Of a stretch of 23,365 nucleotides of DNA, positions 14,785 to 23,290 are shown one piece after another. The DNA lies in NCBI GenBank assembly GCA_947441695.1, contig CANEUK010000002.1, positions 1-23,365 of the forward strand, read 5' to 3'. The first letter of the stretch is position 1, and the number at the start of each line of letters is the position of its first letter. The notes under the pieces are model-generated. The model was not told where the DNA came from and did not search any database. It saw only the letters and a program-made list of their open reading frames with translations. This stretch comes from Rickettsiales bacterium. Its GTDB lineage: Bacteria; Pseudomonadota; Alphaproteobacteria; Rickettsiales; UBA1997. Both the position numbers and the translations under genes were made by a program.

Positions 14785-15411
14785 ATGCTACTTCCAAACG
14801 AAATTTTAATTGCCACTGGAAACGAGGGAAAGTTTTTAGAAATTTCTGATTTGCTTTCTAAGCTCAATGTTACGGGCATTTCGCCAAGAAGGTTTAATTT
14901 GATTGAACCCGAAGAAACCGCGCAAACTTTTGAAGGAAATTCTTTGTTAAAAGCCAAATTTTATGGTCAAAAAACTGGCTTATTTTCTTTAGCTGATGAT
15001 TCAGGATTGTGTGTTGAAGCCTTAAGTGGAAAGCCCGGAATTCATTCGGCAAGATTTGCGATTAATAAAAAAACTGGTGAAAAAAATTTTGTTCAAGCTT
15101 TTGAAAAAATCTTTTTGCAATTGAAAAAAAATGGTGTTTTTCCAGAACAAAAACCGCGCGCTTATTTCGTTTGCAACTTAAGTTTATTCGACCCAAAAAC
15201 TAATTTTTCCATTTCTTTTGAAGGTAAAATTGATGGACATTTAACCTTTCCAGCCATTGGAAATAAAGGATTTGGATATGATCCAATTTTTATCAAAGAA
15301 GGAATGAATAAAACTTTTGGTGAAATTGACGCCAAGCAAAAAGATCAAATTTCGCACCGTGCCATAGCTTTTGAAAAAATGACCAAATGGCTTCAAAATC
15401 AAAGCTTGTAA
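14785..15411 (+). CDS. rdgB: XTP/dITP diphosphatase (RdgB/HAM1 family)
   Basis: A 208-residue protein of normal family length. The phosphate-binding N-terminal motif is ATGNEGKFLEI (S/T-x-N-x-x-K). EEPEET-like sequence, FEGNSLLKAKFY, LADDSGLCVEALSGKPGIHSAR and GFGYDPIFI complete the conserved active-site blocks, and ISHRAIAFEKM closes the protein. The enzyme hydrolyses dITP, XTP and ITP to monophosphates, keeping deaminated purines out of DNA and RNA. It starts 17 nt after the rpsP terminator, so its promoter must overlap that terminator or rpsP, or it relies on read-through. The leader is A/T-rich without a Shine-Dalgarno sequence. Confidence 0.95.
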   Translation: MLLPNEILIATGNEGKFLEISDLLSKLNVTGISPRRFNLIEPEETAQTFEGNSLLKAKFYGQKTGLFSLADDSGLCVEALSGKPGIHSARFAINKKTGEKNFVQAFEKIFLQLKKNGVFPEQKPRAYFVCNLSLFDPKTNFSISFEGKIDGHLTFPAIGNKGFGYDPIFIKEGMNKTFGEIDAKQKDQISHRAIAFEKMTKWLQNQSL

Positions 15412-15444
15412 AAAGCCGTTTTAAAATTACTTAAAATATACTTA

Positions 15445-15470
15445 AAATCTGACTAATAAGTCGATTTTTT
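15445..15470 (+). terminator. Probable intrinsic terminator after rdgB
   Basis: AAATC-T-GACT (15445-15454), loop AATA, then AGTC-GATTT (15459-15467) form a 9-bp stem with one bulged T, and the T-run continues to 15470. It lies 34 nt after the rdgB stop. The remaining ~100 nt before dnaJ should hold its promoter; no sigma-32 heat-shock consensus was recognised there. Confidence 0.55.
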
Positions 15471-15572
15471 AACAAAAATAAAATCTGTTGCTAACTCGCC
15501 AATTCAGGTGCTAAGGCAATTCAAAATCAACCCAAATTCAAGCAAATTTCATTTAAAAAATTTCCCAAAAAA

Positions 15573-16715
15573 ATGAGCAAAAGAGATTATTACGAAATTC
15601 TTGGTGTTGGCAAAAATGCTTCGGCTGATGAAATAAAAAAAGCCTATCGCAAACTTGCAATGCAATTTCACCCAGATCGCAATCCAAATAACAAAGAAGC
15701 CGAATCAAAGTTCAAAGAAGCTACCGAAGCCTACGAAGTTTTAAAAGACGATCAAAAAAGATCGGCTTACAATCAATATGGCCACGATGCTTTTGGTCAA
15801 GGTAGCTCAAATGGAAATTATGGCGGCAGTTCAGAAGGTTTTGATTTTAATGATATTTTTAGCAACTTTTCTGATATTTTTGGCGACTTTGGCGGCGGCA
15901 GACAACAACAAGGCAAAAGGCGCAATTCAGCAGTTCGCGGATCTGACGTTCGCTATAATTTAGAAATTTCTTTGGAAGAAGCTTTCAGAGGAGTTAACGA
16001 AAAAATTTCATTCACAATTGCCGCCGCTTGCGAACCTTGCAAAGGCAGCGGAACTCAAGACGGAAGTGGTGCAACCAATTGTTCAACTTGCAAAGGAAGT
16101 GGAAAAATTCGCGCGCAGCAAGGATTTTTTATTGTTGAGCGAACTTGCACAACTTGCGGCGGTGAAGGTCAGGTTATAAAAAATCCATGCAAAACTTGCC
16201 GTGGTCAAGGACGCGCCAATAAAGAAAAAACTTTATCAGTAAAAATTCCTGCTGGCGTTGAAGAAGGAAGCAGAATTAGGCTTGCTGGCGAAGGAGAAGC
16301 GGGTCAACGCGGCGGTCCAACTGGTGATTTATTTGTTTATATTACCTTGCGCAAAAATCAGTTTTTTACACGCAAGGGCGACGATATTCATTTTGAAGTG
16401 CCAATTAAATTTACTACCGCCGCACTTGGCGGATCTATCGAAATTCCTACAATTGACGGAACCAAAGCCAGTTTAAAAATTTCTGAAGGCGCGCAAAATC
16501 ACGATCAATTTCGCTTAAAATCAAAAGGCATGAGCGTTATGAATTCTGGCGGCAGAAGAGGTGACATGTATGTTAGAATTAACATTGAAACCCCAGTAAA
16601 ACTTTCTGGCGAAGAGCGTGAACTATTGATGAAACTCGATAAATTAATGAATAATAAATCAAGCAACCCTAAATCCGAAAGTTTTTTTAAAAAAGTTACT
16701 GATTTATTTTCTTAA
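15573..16715 (+). CDS. dnaJ: Chaperone protein DnaJ (Hsp40)
   Basis: A 380-residue class A J-protein with all domains. The J-domain (1-70) has the HPD motif at H33-P34-D35 in QFHPDRNP. A Gly/Phe-rich segment runs over about 75-125, with FNDIFSNFSDIFGDFGGG. The zinc-binding region from C153 to about residue 213 has four C-x-x-C-x-G-x-G repeats: CEPCKGSG, CSTCKGSG, CTTCGGEG and CKTCRGQG. The C-terminal substrate-binding domains include VKIPAGVEEGSRIRLAGEGEAG and GDLFVYI. It presents unfolded clients to DnaK and stimulates its ATPase. The dnaK gene, a common neighbour, is not upstream here, and virB4 follows after 124 bp. The start is fixed by MSKRDYYEILGV. Confidence 0.97.
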   Translation: MSKRDYYEILGVGKNASADEIKKAYRKLAMQFHPDRNPNNKEAESKFKEATEAYEVLKDDQKRSAYNQYGHDAFGQGSSNGNYGGSSEGFDFNDIFSNFSDIFGDFGGGRQQQGKRRNSAVRGSDVRYNLEISLEEAFRGVNEKISFTIAAACEPCKGSGTQDGSGATNCSTCKGSGKIRAQQGFFIVERTCTTCGGEGQVIKNPCKTCRGQGRANKEKTLSVKIPAGVEEGSRIRLAGEGEAGQRGGPTGDLFVYITLRKNQFFTRKGDDIHFEVPIKFTTAALGGSIEIPTIDGTKASLKISEGAQNHDQFRLKSKGMSVMNSGGRRGDMYVRINIETPVKLSGEERELLMKLDKLMNNKSSNPKSESFFKKVTDLFS

Positions 16716-16839
16716 AAAACATTTTTTTAGAGTTCTTTTAAAAAAATCATAAAAAAACTCATCTTTACTTTTTTTGGTGTAAAAATAATTTTTTAAAAAA
16801 TTTAGTTTTTTAAAAAAAAATCCTTCAAACCCTTAATTA

Positions 16840-19227
16840 ATGCGCCTTTTAACAGTAAAACCTTCAAAGGAAAAAATTGCTAAAGGCGAGATTTCTGCGG
16901 CGCATTTTATTCCATATAAATGCCACTGGAATTCTGACACAATTTTAACCAAAAAAGAAGAACTTCTTCGAGTTATCAAAATTAAAGGATTTGCCTTTGA
17001 AACCGCCGACGACATTGACATTGATCTAAAAAAGAACGCCAGAAACAACCTTTTAAAAGGTATGTCTTCAGGAAATTTTTCGCTTTATTTTCACACTATT
17101 CGTCGCAAAGAAAAGGGATTTCCCGATGGCGAAATGCCTGACTTATTTTCTAAGCGCGTTAATGATGAATGGGCTGCTCGACATTCAGACTCTCGCACTT
17201 TTGTCAACGAACATTATTTTACCTTAATTCGCGGTTCCGACACTTCTAGCGTGGCGATTTTGGAAAATATGGCAAAAAAATTACAGCATAAAACCGACAA
17301 ATCTTCGTGGGAAAACTTTATGCGCGAGGCTTTTGATGAGCTTGACGAAATGACCGAACGCATTTTGAACGGCTACGGAAATTATGGTCCGCGCGTTCTT
17401 GGAATTGTTGAAGGCGAAGATGGAGTTACTTCTGAAATTTTAGAATTTTTGTCTCGCTTGGTTAATTGTAGCTATTCACAACCAATGTCGATTCCGCTTG
17501 GTTCAATTGCCAATCACTTGCCAATTAGTCGCCTTTATTTTGGCAATAAATCTATTGAAGCGCATCATCCAAATGGCATTAAATATGGTGGCGTGGTTTC
17601 TATTAAAGAATATCGTCCTTCAACGAATGCGGGCGTTTTTGACGGTTTTATGCAAATGCCATTTGAACTAATTATTAGTCAGTCGTTTTCTTTTATTAAT
17701 CGAATGGTCGCAATTAGTTCGATGCAATTGCAACAACGTCGACTTGTTCAAGCAGAAGATGTTGCGGTTTCGCAAATTCAAGAAATTGATTCGGCACTTG
17801 ATTCGGCAATGAGCGGCGAATTTGGATTTGGCAATCACCATATGACAATTCTTTGCCTTGAAGACACGCCAAAATCTTTAGAAAGCGCGTTGTCTTTGGC
17901 GGTGGTTGAACTTTCGAACTCCGGAATTACGGGCGTTCGCGAAAAAATGAATCTTGAACCAGCTTATTGGGCGCAATTACCCGGAAACTCTGATTATATG
18001 GCGCGCCGAAGCGTAGTTAACACCTTGAATATCGCGTCTTTTGCATCGTTTCACAATTATCCTTCAGGCAAAAGAAGTAAAAACCATTGGGGAAATGCGG
18101 TTACGGTTTTAAACACCGTTTCGGGAACTCCTTATTTTTTTAGTTTTCACGTGCGCGATGTTGGACATAGCATGATTATTGGTCCAACCGGATCTGGTAA
18201 AACCGTGTTATTAAATTTTTTATGCGCGCAGGCGCAAAAATTTAACTGTCGCCTGTTTTTCTTTGACAAAGATCGTGGTGCCGAAATTTTTATACGCGCC
18301 ATTCGCGGTCGCTACATGATTCCAACTGCGGCAAAAAATTCTGGATTCAACCCATTTCAGCTCGAAGATAATAGCGAAAATCGTTCTTTCTTAATCGACT
18401 TTATGAAATCTTTGGTAATGGTTGGAGATAATCCTTTGCCAGCGCACGAAATTGAAAGAATTAACGAAGCCGTAAAAGGAAATTATAAACTTCCTAAGGA
18501 ACAGAGAAGGTTGCGAAATATTGCTCCATTTATGGGTTTGGGAGGTCCTGGAACTTTAGCGGGCAGGCTTTCAATGTGGCACACCGATGGATCACATGCC
18601 AAACTTTTTGATAACGAAGATGATGTAATCGATTTTGGTTCGGCACGTTCTTTTGGAATTGAAATGTCAAATATTTTACAAGACAAAGTCAGTATTGGTC
18701 CGGTTTTGCTTTATTTGTTTCACCGCATTCAAACTTCGCTTGATGGATCGCCAACAATGATTGTTTTGGACGAAGCTTGGGCCTTGATTGGAAATCCGGT
18801 TTTTGCACCAAAAATTAAAGATTGGTTAAAAGTTTTAAGAAAACTAAACACTTTTGTGGTTTTTGCGACTCAATCGGTTGAAGACGCCACTAAAAGCAGC
18901 ATTTCAGATACTTTGGTTCAACAAACTTCAACGCAAATTTTTTTACCAAACTTAAAAGCCACCTCACTTTATCGCGAAGTATTTATGCTTTCTGAACGTG
19001 AATTTAACTTGGTAAAAACCACCGATCCATCAACCAGATTTTTCTTGGTTAAACAAGATAATGATGGAGTAATTGCGCGCATTGATTTGAGTGGAATGGA
19101 TAATATAATCCGCGTTTTGTCTGGAAGGGTTGATACGGTAATTTTGATGGATGAAATTATTGATGAAGTTGGTGAAAATCCTGATGATTGGTTGCCAATT
19201 TATTATGAACGTAGCAAGGGAAAATAA
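16840..19227 (+). CDS. virB4: Type IV secretion system ATPase VirB4
   Basis: A 795-residue protein, the usual VirB4/CagE length. The N-terminal half (about 1-430) is the membrane-interacting VirB4 domain; it includes FIPYKCHWNSDTIL, SLYFHTIRRK and NGIKYGGVVSIKEY. The C-terminal half is the AAA-like motor with Walker A GPTGSGKT at 448-455 and Walker B MIVLDEAWALIG at about 640-650. FVVFATQSVEDA and a sensor-like QQTSTQIFLPN follow. It powers pilus or substrate translocation at the inner membrane. virB6 starts 17 nt downstream, and this pair order is typical of Rickettsiales vir clusters. The virB3 gene that normally precedes virB4 is not in the 124-bp gap after dnaJ, so the secretion genes are dispersed. 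Confidence 0.96.
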   Translation: MRLLTVKPSKEKIAKGEISAAHFIPYKCHWNSDTILTKKEELLRVIKIKGFAFETADDIDIDLKKNARNNLLKGMSSGNFSLYFHTIRRKEKGFPDGEMPDLFSKRVNDEWAARHSDSRTFVNEHYFTLIRGSDTSSVAILENMAKKLQHKTDKSSWENFMREAFDELDEMTERILNGYGNYGPRVLGIVEGEDGVTSEILEFLSRLVNCSYSQPMSIPLGSIANHLPISRLYFGNKSIEAHHPNGIKYGGVVSIKEYRPSTNAGVFDGFMQMPFELIISQSFSFINRMVAISSMQLQQRRLVQAEDVAVSQIQEIDSALDSAMSGEFGFGNHHMTILCLEDTPKSLESALSLAVVELSNSGITGVREKMNLEPAYWAQLPGNSDYMARRSVVNTLNIASFASFHNYPSGKRSKNHWGNAVTVLNTVSGTPYFFSFHVRDVGHSMIIGPTGSGKTVLLNFLCAQAQKFNCRLFFFDKDRGAEIFIRAIRGRYMIPTAAKNSGFNPFQLEDNSENRSFLIDFMKSLVMVGDNPLPAHEIERINEAVKGNYKLPKEQRRLRNIAPFMGLGGPGTLAGRLSMWHTDGSHAKLFDNEDDVIDFGSARSFGIEMSNILQDKVSIGPVLLYLFHRIQTSLDGSPTMIVLDEAWALIGNPVFAPKIKDWLKVLRKLNTFVVFATQSVEDATKSSISDTLVQQTSTQIFLPNLKATSLYREVFMLSEREFNLVKTTDPSTRFFLVKQDNDGVIARIDLSGMDNIIRVLSGRVDTVILMDEIIDEVGENPDDWLPIYYERSKGK

Positions 19228-19244
19228 TTTTTTAAAAAAAACTG

Positions 19245-22200
19245 GTGAAAATTTTTCAACAAAAATCTGTTAAAAAATCTGCTAAATCAATTCTTTTAGC
19301 CTTTGCTTGTTTTGCGTTTTTTGCTTTGTTTTTAAGTAATTCTTACGCCGCAACAAGAACCGAATATGGAGCCGGAAGAACTAGAACTTGCAGCAGTTCT
19401 GGCGACCCAGGCGGATTAGACTTTGATTTTATGAACGCGGGCAAAGATGCAGAATTTATAATGTCAAATCCGATATGTTCGACGGTTGCCTTTACCACAT
19501 ACGCTGCGGTAAAAGTTAGCATTGCAAACATGAATAGAGTTTGTGGAACCGGCAGCTCAATTCCAAGAATTCAACCCTCTCCTATCAAAGATTCTATTGA
19601 CCTTGTTTTTGCTGGAACTAAAGCGGCTTCAAATGCTAGTTGCTTAGCAGCTTTTGGACTCGCCACTACTAGCTGGAGTTTTGGAATAGCGCAATTAGCT
19701 GTGATTTATGCAATAGCAAATGACACCTACAAAAATACCGAAGTTTGTGGCGCAGATTGGGTTGTACCAAACCCCTCAAAATACGACATGACCACCGAAA
19801 GTTACAAAAAAACTATTAAAGATAAAATTAACAACTACATCGATTTAGACCAAAGCAAGCTTAATTTTTCACAAAAAGACTATCGCGAATGGTATTATGG
19901 CGGCAAGGAGTTTGACGACAATCCAGTTGACGGAAACGATATTTGCTACGACCCAACTTTGCCGATAAAACGCGGTAACATTAACCACCCAAGACAAAAA
20001 TATTATTTACGCGGAACTCTTCCGGGAAATTACAATTGCAAAAAATATGATATTTTGCCCGGACAGCCCGACCCTTTAACCAAAGAACCGGCAACAGAAG
20101 CAAGATCTGCCAAGCTACAGGCTGCTTATAATTGCTGCAAAAAAAGAAGCCGAGAATATATCTGCATCAATTTCAAAGCCTCGGGTGCGCTTCCGCAAGA
20201 AACAAGATTTTGCCAAGCTGGTTCTTTATGCCCAATTAAAGGCATAACTTTTTCAGCCAAATCATCTGATAGCGGACGCTTAATTTGCGCTCAAAGCTAT
20301 AGTTTATGTCCTTATAATTTTACTCTTGGTGGCGGATCGGAATATTGCGAATATTATCAAGATGGAAATTGGGATGATAAAAAAAAGATTTGGACAATGA
20401 TTAGCAAACAAGATGTCGACTCTAAAAATTGTTCTACAAAAAGCGAAATCAGAAATTCTGATTGCACCTACAACGACAAGAGTGGCAAGTGTAAAAATTA
20501 TTGCCAATATTTAAGACATTGCACTCAAGCTGTAAACGCCGATTATCACTATAAAAGCAGCCTTAGATCTCCTTATTTTTCAGATGCTTGCATTAATTTT
20601 GTCGGAGATTCTCAAAATATGAGCAAATCTTCTGGTAGCGAAGATGTACTAAATTCAGATTTAGTCATTGGCAGCCAAAGACATTTTAGCGCGCCAATTG
20701 CCCAATGCGTAAAAGAAACCTTGGAAAATGTTTTTTATAATCGCGCTGGTCGTAGCGAATGTTATAGTAGCAACGAATATCCATCTTCTTCGGGAGTTTG
20801 CGAAAGCGGCAATTATGCCGTAGACGGATCTTTTGTCTTCAAAAAAGGTAATACCCTCAAAACCAATTCGTTTTTTTCACGCATTCAAAATGGCATGCAA
20901 GATATTGTGAAACTGGTGCTAACTTTATCGATTATTTTTTATGGAATGAATATCTTGGTCGGAAAAACCAATATCGGCGACAAGAAAGAAATTTTGGGTT
21001 ATATAGTTAAAATTGGTTTAGTGGTATATTTTTCTACTGGAGACGCTTGGCAAACTCAATTTTTTAAAGGCGTTTATTCTGCCTCTTCAGAATTTTCACA
21101 AATAGTATTTAAGATTAGCGCAGACTCCGATAAAAAAATGCGAGATGGATGTCAGTTTGGAAAGCTATATTTATCTAATTATACAATAGAAAGTTCAGCG
21201 CAAACTTATCCATCAGGCAAAGAATATTTAGCCTTATGGGACACTCTCGATTGCAAGATAAGTCGTTATCTTGGCTTTGGACCAGAGGCTTCGGTTGCCA
21301 ATATCGCCTCTTTGATTATGTCATTTTATTTCACTGGAACAATTGGCGTTTATTTTGCCATGGCTTTCTTAATTTTTGGGTTTTTCTTCATAGCACTAAC
21401 AATAAGGGCGCTTCACATCTTTTTATCTTCGTGTCTTTCAATCATAATTATGGTTTTTGTATCTCCAATTATCATACCGCTCTGCTTGTTTCAAAGAACC
21501 GCAAATATTTTTCAAGAATGGCTCAAAAGCTTAATAAGTTTCTGTTTGCAGCCAATGATTCTGTTTCTTTATGTCGCATTTTTCATCATGGTTATAGACA
21601 AAACAATGATTGGCAGTGCTAGCTTTTCGGGAGTTCCACCGGCAAAAACAATCTCTTGTAAGAAAATTTGTAAAAATTCTGACAATACCGTAGTTCCAAA
21701 TCAGGCGAATGGTGGTGCCCCAGCTTGTGATCAAGCTGGTCAAAGAGAGGTTGATCCTTTGAATGACAGCGTTGCCTGCATGATAAACTTTAACAGCTAC
21801 GGAAAGTTTCATGCGTTTGATTTTTTAGGCATAACTTTGCCAAATTTGATAGGATTTTTTTCAGACACTAGCGCTATTAAAGCAAAGGTTCTAACCATTT
21901 TAAGAGCCGCCCTGTTGATGTTTTTGCTAACTCAATTCATAGACGAAATTCCTGGAATTTCTAGCGCCCTAATTGGCGGCAGCGCATTGCCACAAAGCGA
22001 TTCTAAAGGCGTTGGTGATTTAATAAAAGCTATGGGAGTTGTTGCTAGTATTCAAAAGCGTCTTGCGCGGGGCTTAAAAAAACACGCCACTTCAACAGCA
22101 AAATCTGCTGGCAGTAAGGCTAAAGAAAAAATTAGGTCTTCAGGAAGCAAAGGAAAATCTGTCGAAGATTCTGGAGGCGAAGACAAAGGAGATTCAGACT

Positions 22201-22301
22201 CGGCAAAAGATTCTGGTGGCGGTGGTGACTCTGGTGATTCTGGTGGTGGTAGTGGTGACTCTGGTGATTCTGGTGGTGGGGGTGGTGATGAAGGCAAATA
22301 A
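19245..22301 (+). CDS. virB6: Type IV secretion VirB6-like (TrbL/VirB6) protein, large form
   Basis: A 1018-residue protein, far longer than the ~300 residues of Agrobacterium VirB6 but like the expanded Rickettsiales forms. The GTG at 19245 is chosen because it begins a signal peptide (KKSAKSILLAFACFAF, cleavage near NSYA-A, about residue 35). Residues about 36-540 form a cysteine-rich extracytoplasmic region with many paired Cys (YNCCKKRS, GSLCPIKG, SLCPYNF), suggesting disulfides. The VirB6 membrane core follows, with helices at about 553-575, 583-600, 683-750 (several) and 762-785, a further loop containing KKICKNSDN, and a last helix at about 878-900. The tail (920-1018) is basic, then acidic and Gly/Ser/Asp-rich with tandem repeats. 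It is translated from the virB4 mRNA and should form part of the inner-membrane channel. Confidence 0.92.
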   Translation: MKIFQQKSVKKSAKSILLAFACFAFFALFLSNSYAATRTEYGAGRTRTCSSSGDPGGLDFDFMNAGKDAEFIMSNPICSTVAFTTYAAVKVSIANMNRVCGTGSSIPRIQPSPIKDSIDLVFAGTKAASNASCLAAFGLATTSWSFGIAQLAVIYAIANDTYKNTEVCGADWVVPNPSKYDMTTESYKKTIKDKINNYIDLDQSKLNFSQKDYREWYYGGKEFDDNPVDGNDICYDPTLPIKRGNINHPRQKYYLRGTLPGNYNCKKYDILPGQPDPLTKEPATEARSAKLQAAYNCCKKRSREYICINFKASGALPQETRFCQAGSLCPIKGITFSAKSSDSGRLICAQSYSLCPYNFTLGGGSEYCEYYQDGNWDDKKKIWTMISKQDVDSKNCSTKSEIRNSDCTYNDKSGKCKNYCQYLRHCTQAVNADYHYKSSLRSPYFSDACINFVGDSQNMSKSSGSEDVLNSDLVIGSQRHFSAPIAQCVKETLENVFYNRAGRSECYSSNEYPSSSGVCESGNYAVDGSFVFKKGNTLKTNSFFSRIQNGMQDIVKLVLTLSIIFYGMNILVGKTNIGDKKEILGYIVKIGLVVYFSTGDAWQTQFFKGVYSASSEFSQIVFKISADSDKKMRDGCQFGKLYLSNYTIESSAQTYPSGKEYLALWDTLDCKISRYLGFGPEASVANIASLIMSFYFTGTIGVYFAMAFLIFGFFFIALTIRALHIFLSSCLSIIIMVFVSPIIIPLCLFQRTANIFQEWLKSLISFCLQPMILFLYVAFFIMVIDKTMIGSASFSGVPPAKTISCKKICKNSDNTVVPNQANGGAPACDQAGQREVDPLNDSVACMINFNSYGKFHAFDFLGITLPNLIGFFSDTSAIKAKVLTILRAALLMFLLTQFIDEIPGISSALIGGSALPQSDSKGVGDLIKAMGVVASIQKRLARGLKKHATSTAKSAGSKAKEKIRSSGSKGKSVEDSGGEDKGDSDSAKDSGGGGDSGDSGGGSGDSGDSGGGGGDEGK
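22221..22289 (+). repeat. 30-bp in-frame tandem repeat in the virB6 tail
   Basis: A 30-bp unit occurs at 22221-22250 and 22251-22280 with only two differences, followed by a 9-bp partial copy. It encodes a GGDSGDSGGG-like decapeptide. Shorter GGTGGT and GATTCTGGT units are nested inside it. Because the unit length is a multiple of three, copy-number change would alter tail length without breaking the frame. Confidence 0.9.
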
Positions 22302-22339
22302 AGTTTATAAAACTTTTAAAAAAAATCCTTACGACAAAT

Positions 22340-22367
22340 TTGACATTTAACCAACCTCAATTTTAAT
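22340..22367 (+). promoter_or_regulatory. Candidate promoter of the tRNA-Thr gene
   Basis: A perfect TTGACA (22340-22345) is followed after 16 nt by TTTAAT (22362-22367), five of six bases of the -10 consensus. Transcription would start near 22374, about 30 nt before the mature tRNA end, and the C-rich stretch after the -10 box is unusual for this AT-rich DNA. The layout resembles the candidate promoter before the abi gene. Confidence 0.6.
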
Positions 22368-22379
22368 GCGCCCCCAATC

Positions 22380-22398
22380 ATCAATTTTAAAAATTGAT
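22380..22398. repeat. Perfect AT-rich inverted repeat just before tRNA-Thr
   Basis: ATCAATTTT (22380-22388) and AAAATTGAT (22390-22398) are perfect inverted copies around one central A. The palindrome sits between the candidate start of transcription and the tRNA 5' end. It has no following T-run on either strand, so it is not a normal terminator; a leader hairpin in the pre-tRNA or chance in AT-rich DNA are both possible. Confidence 0.4.
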
Positions 22399-22405
22399 TA
22401 AAAAA

Positions 22406-22480
22406 GCTGCCATAGCTCAGCGGTAGAGCACTTCATTGGTAATGAAGAGGTCGCGAGTTCGATTCTCGCTGGCAGCACCA
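22406..22480 (+). tRNA. tRNA-Thr (anticodon GGT), CCA encoded
   Basis: A full cloverleaf is visible. Acceptor GCTGCCA (22406-22412) pairs with TGGCAGC (22470-22476), followed by discriminator A and an encoded CCA. The D-arm is GCTC-AGCGGTA-GAGC. The anticodon stem CTTCA/TGAAG encloses loop TTGGTAA with anticodon GGT at 22438-22440, reading ACC/ACU threonine codons. The T-arm is GCGAG-TTCGATT-CTCGC. There is no variable arm of note and no intron. Confidence 0.97.
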
Positions 22481-22489
22481 TTTCTATCA

Positions 22490-23290
22490 AAGTTTCAACA
22501 ATTTGAGCTTTAGATTTTTCATCAAGAATTTTGATGTAAAAATTTGTTTTATCAGCTTCGTAATTCTCCTTTAATTTTTTATCGCCATTTTCAATAAGCA
22601 TAACTCCAAGAGAATGATGAACTTTTCCTGACGAAGCCAAATGTTTTTGACAAAGTTCAGAAATTTGACTGCATGAAATCTGGCTGCCTGAAATTTGACG
22701 GTTTGAACTTTGGGTTATTTTATTTTCTAAGCCAAAAATCATTTTTGCTATATTCACCAAAGAACTTTTCTAAATCGTTTGCCGACAAAACCAATCCACC
22801 AGACGCTGCCGACAAATCGCGAATCGGATATGTTTCTTCATAAATTTCGCCAATAATAAAAGGATTTTCTTTGTCTTTGGTAAGAAAAGCCGAATTGCTA
22901 ATTTTGCTTCTTTCTTGGTTCGTCGACGCGTCTTTTAAAAACTTTGTTTAGTTTAGTTGCAAAGGCAAAATAATGGCGCTGTCGTAAATCAACTTTTTCT
23001 TTGAGCAATTAATAGCCGTTATTTGAGTAGTTAAATTTTTGCGCCAAATCGCTGTCAATTTTCATTTCAGAAAAATAGCTGTTTTGATTTGGCTCCTCTT
23101 AACAAGGGTTTTCAAGATATGCGTCATTATTATTCAAGCCCGTGGTGTGATTTGGTAAGTGCAAAGATTTTTAAATCTGCGGTTTTTGATTTTTCTAGTG
23201 CCAAAACTAATTCATCGATTCTTTCAGCTCCTTGGAGATATTTTAAAAATATAAAATTATTTAGTTTTGATTTGAGATTTGCGACAAGCT
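22490..23290 (-). pseudogene. Remnant of a beta-lactamase-family (class C-like) serine hydrolase
   Basis: The ~885 bp after the tRNA hold no intact gene. Minus-strand reading recovers, in order but in different frames, recognisable pieces of a serine hydrolase of the beta-lactamase superfamily. DLKIFALTKSHHGL (about 23134-23184) corresponds to the family block ITIRxLLTHTSGL. FNYSNNGY (around 23012-23035) contains the Y-x-N catalytic motif and is followed by stop TAA, then LLKEKV. DLSAASGGLVLSANDLEKFF (about 22764-22820) matches the AAGGLxSTAxDLxxF block. LGVMLIENGDKK (about 22580-22620) resembles the later YGYGxxIxENG strand. Stops and frameshifts lie between all of them. The nucleophile motif S-x-x-K would be further right and was not found, so the right boundary is uncertain. 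The gene is dead; the ancestral substrate cannot be told. Confidence 0.7.

Noticed and set aside
22052..22297. Pro/Ser-rich minus-strand ORF opposite the virB6 tail
   Set aside because: It is the antisense shadow of the Gly/Ser/Asp repeat in a well-supported gene.
22398..22760. 120-residue minus-strand ORF ending ...RIELATSSLPMKCSTAELW
   Set aside because: Its C-terminal part is the antisense translation of the tRNA gene, a well-known misannotation pattern; the rest lies in the serine hydrolase remnant.
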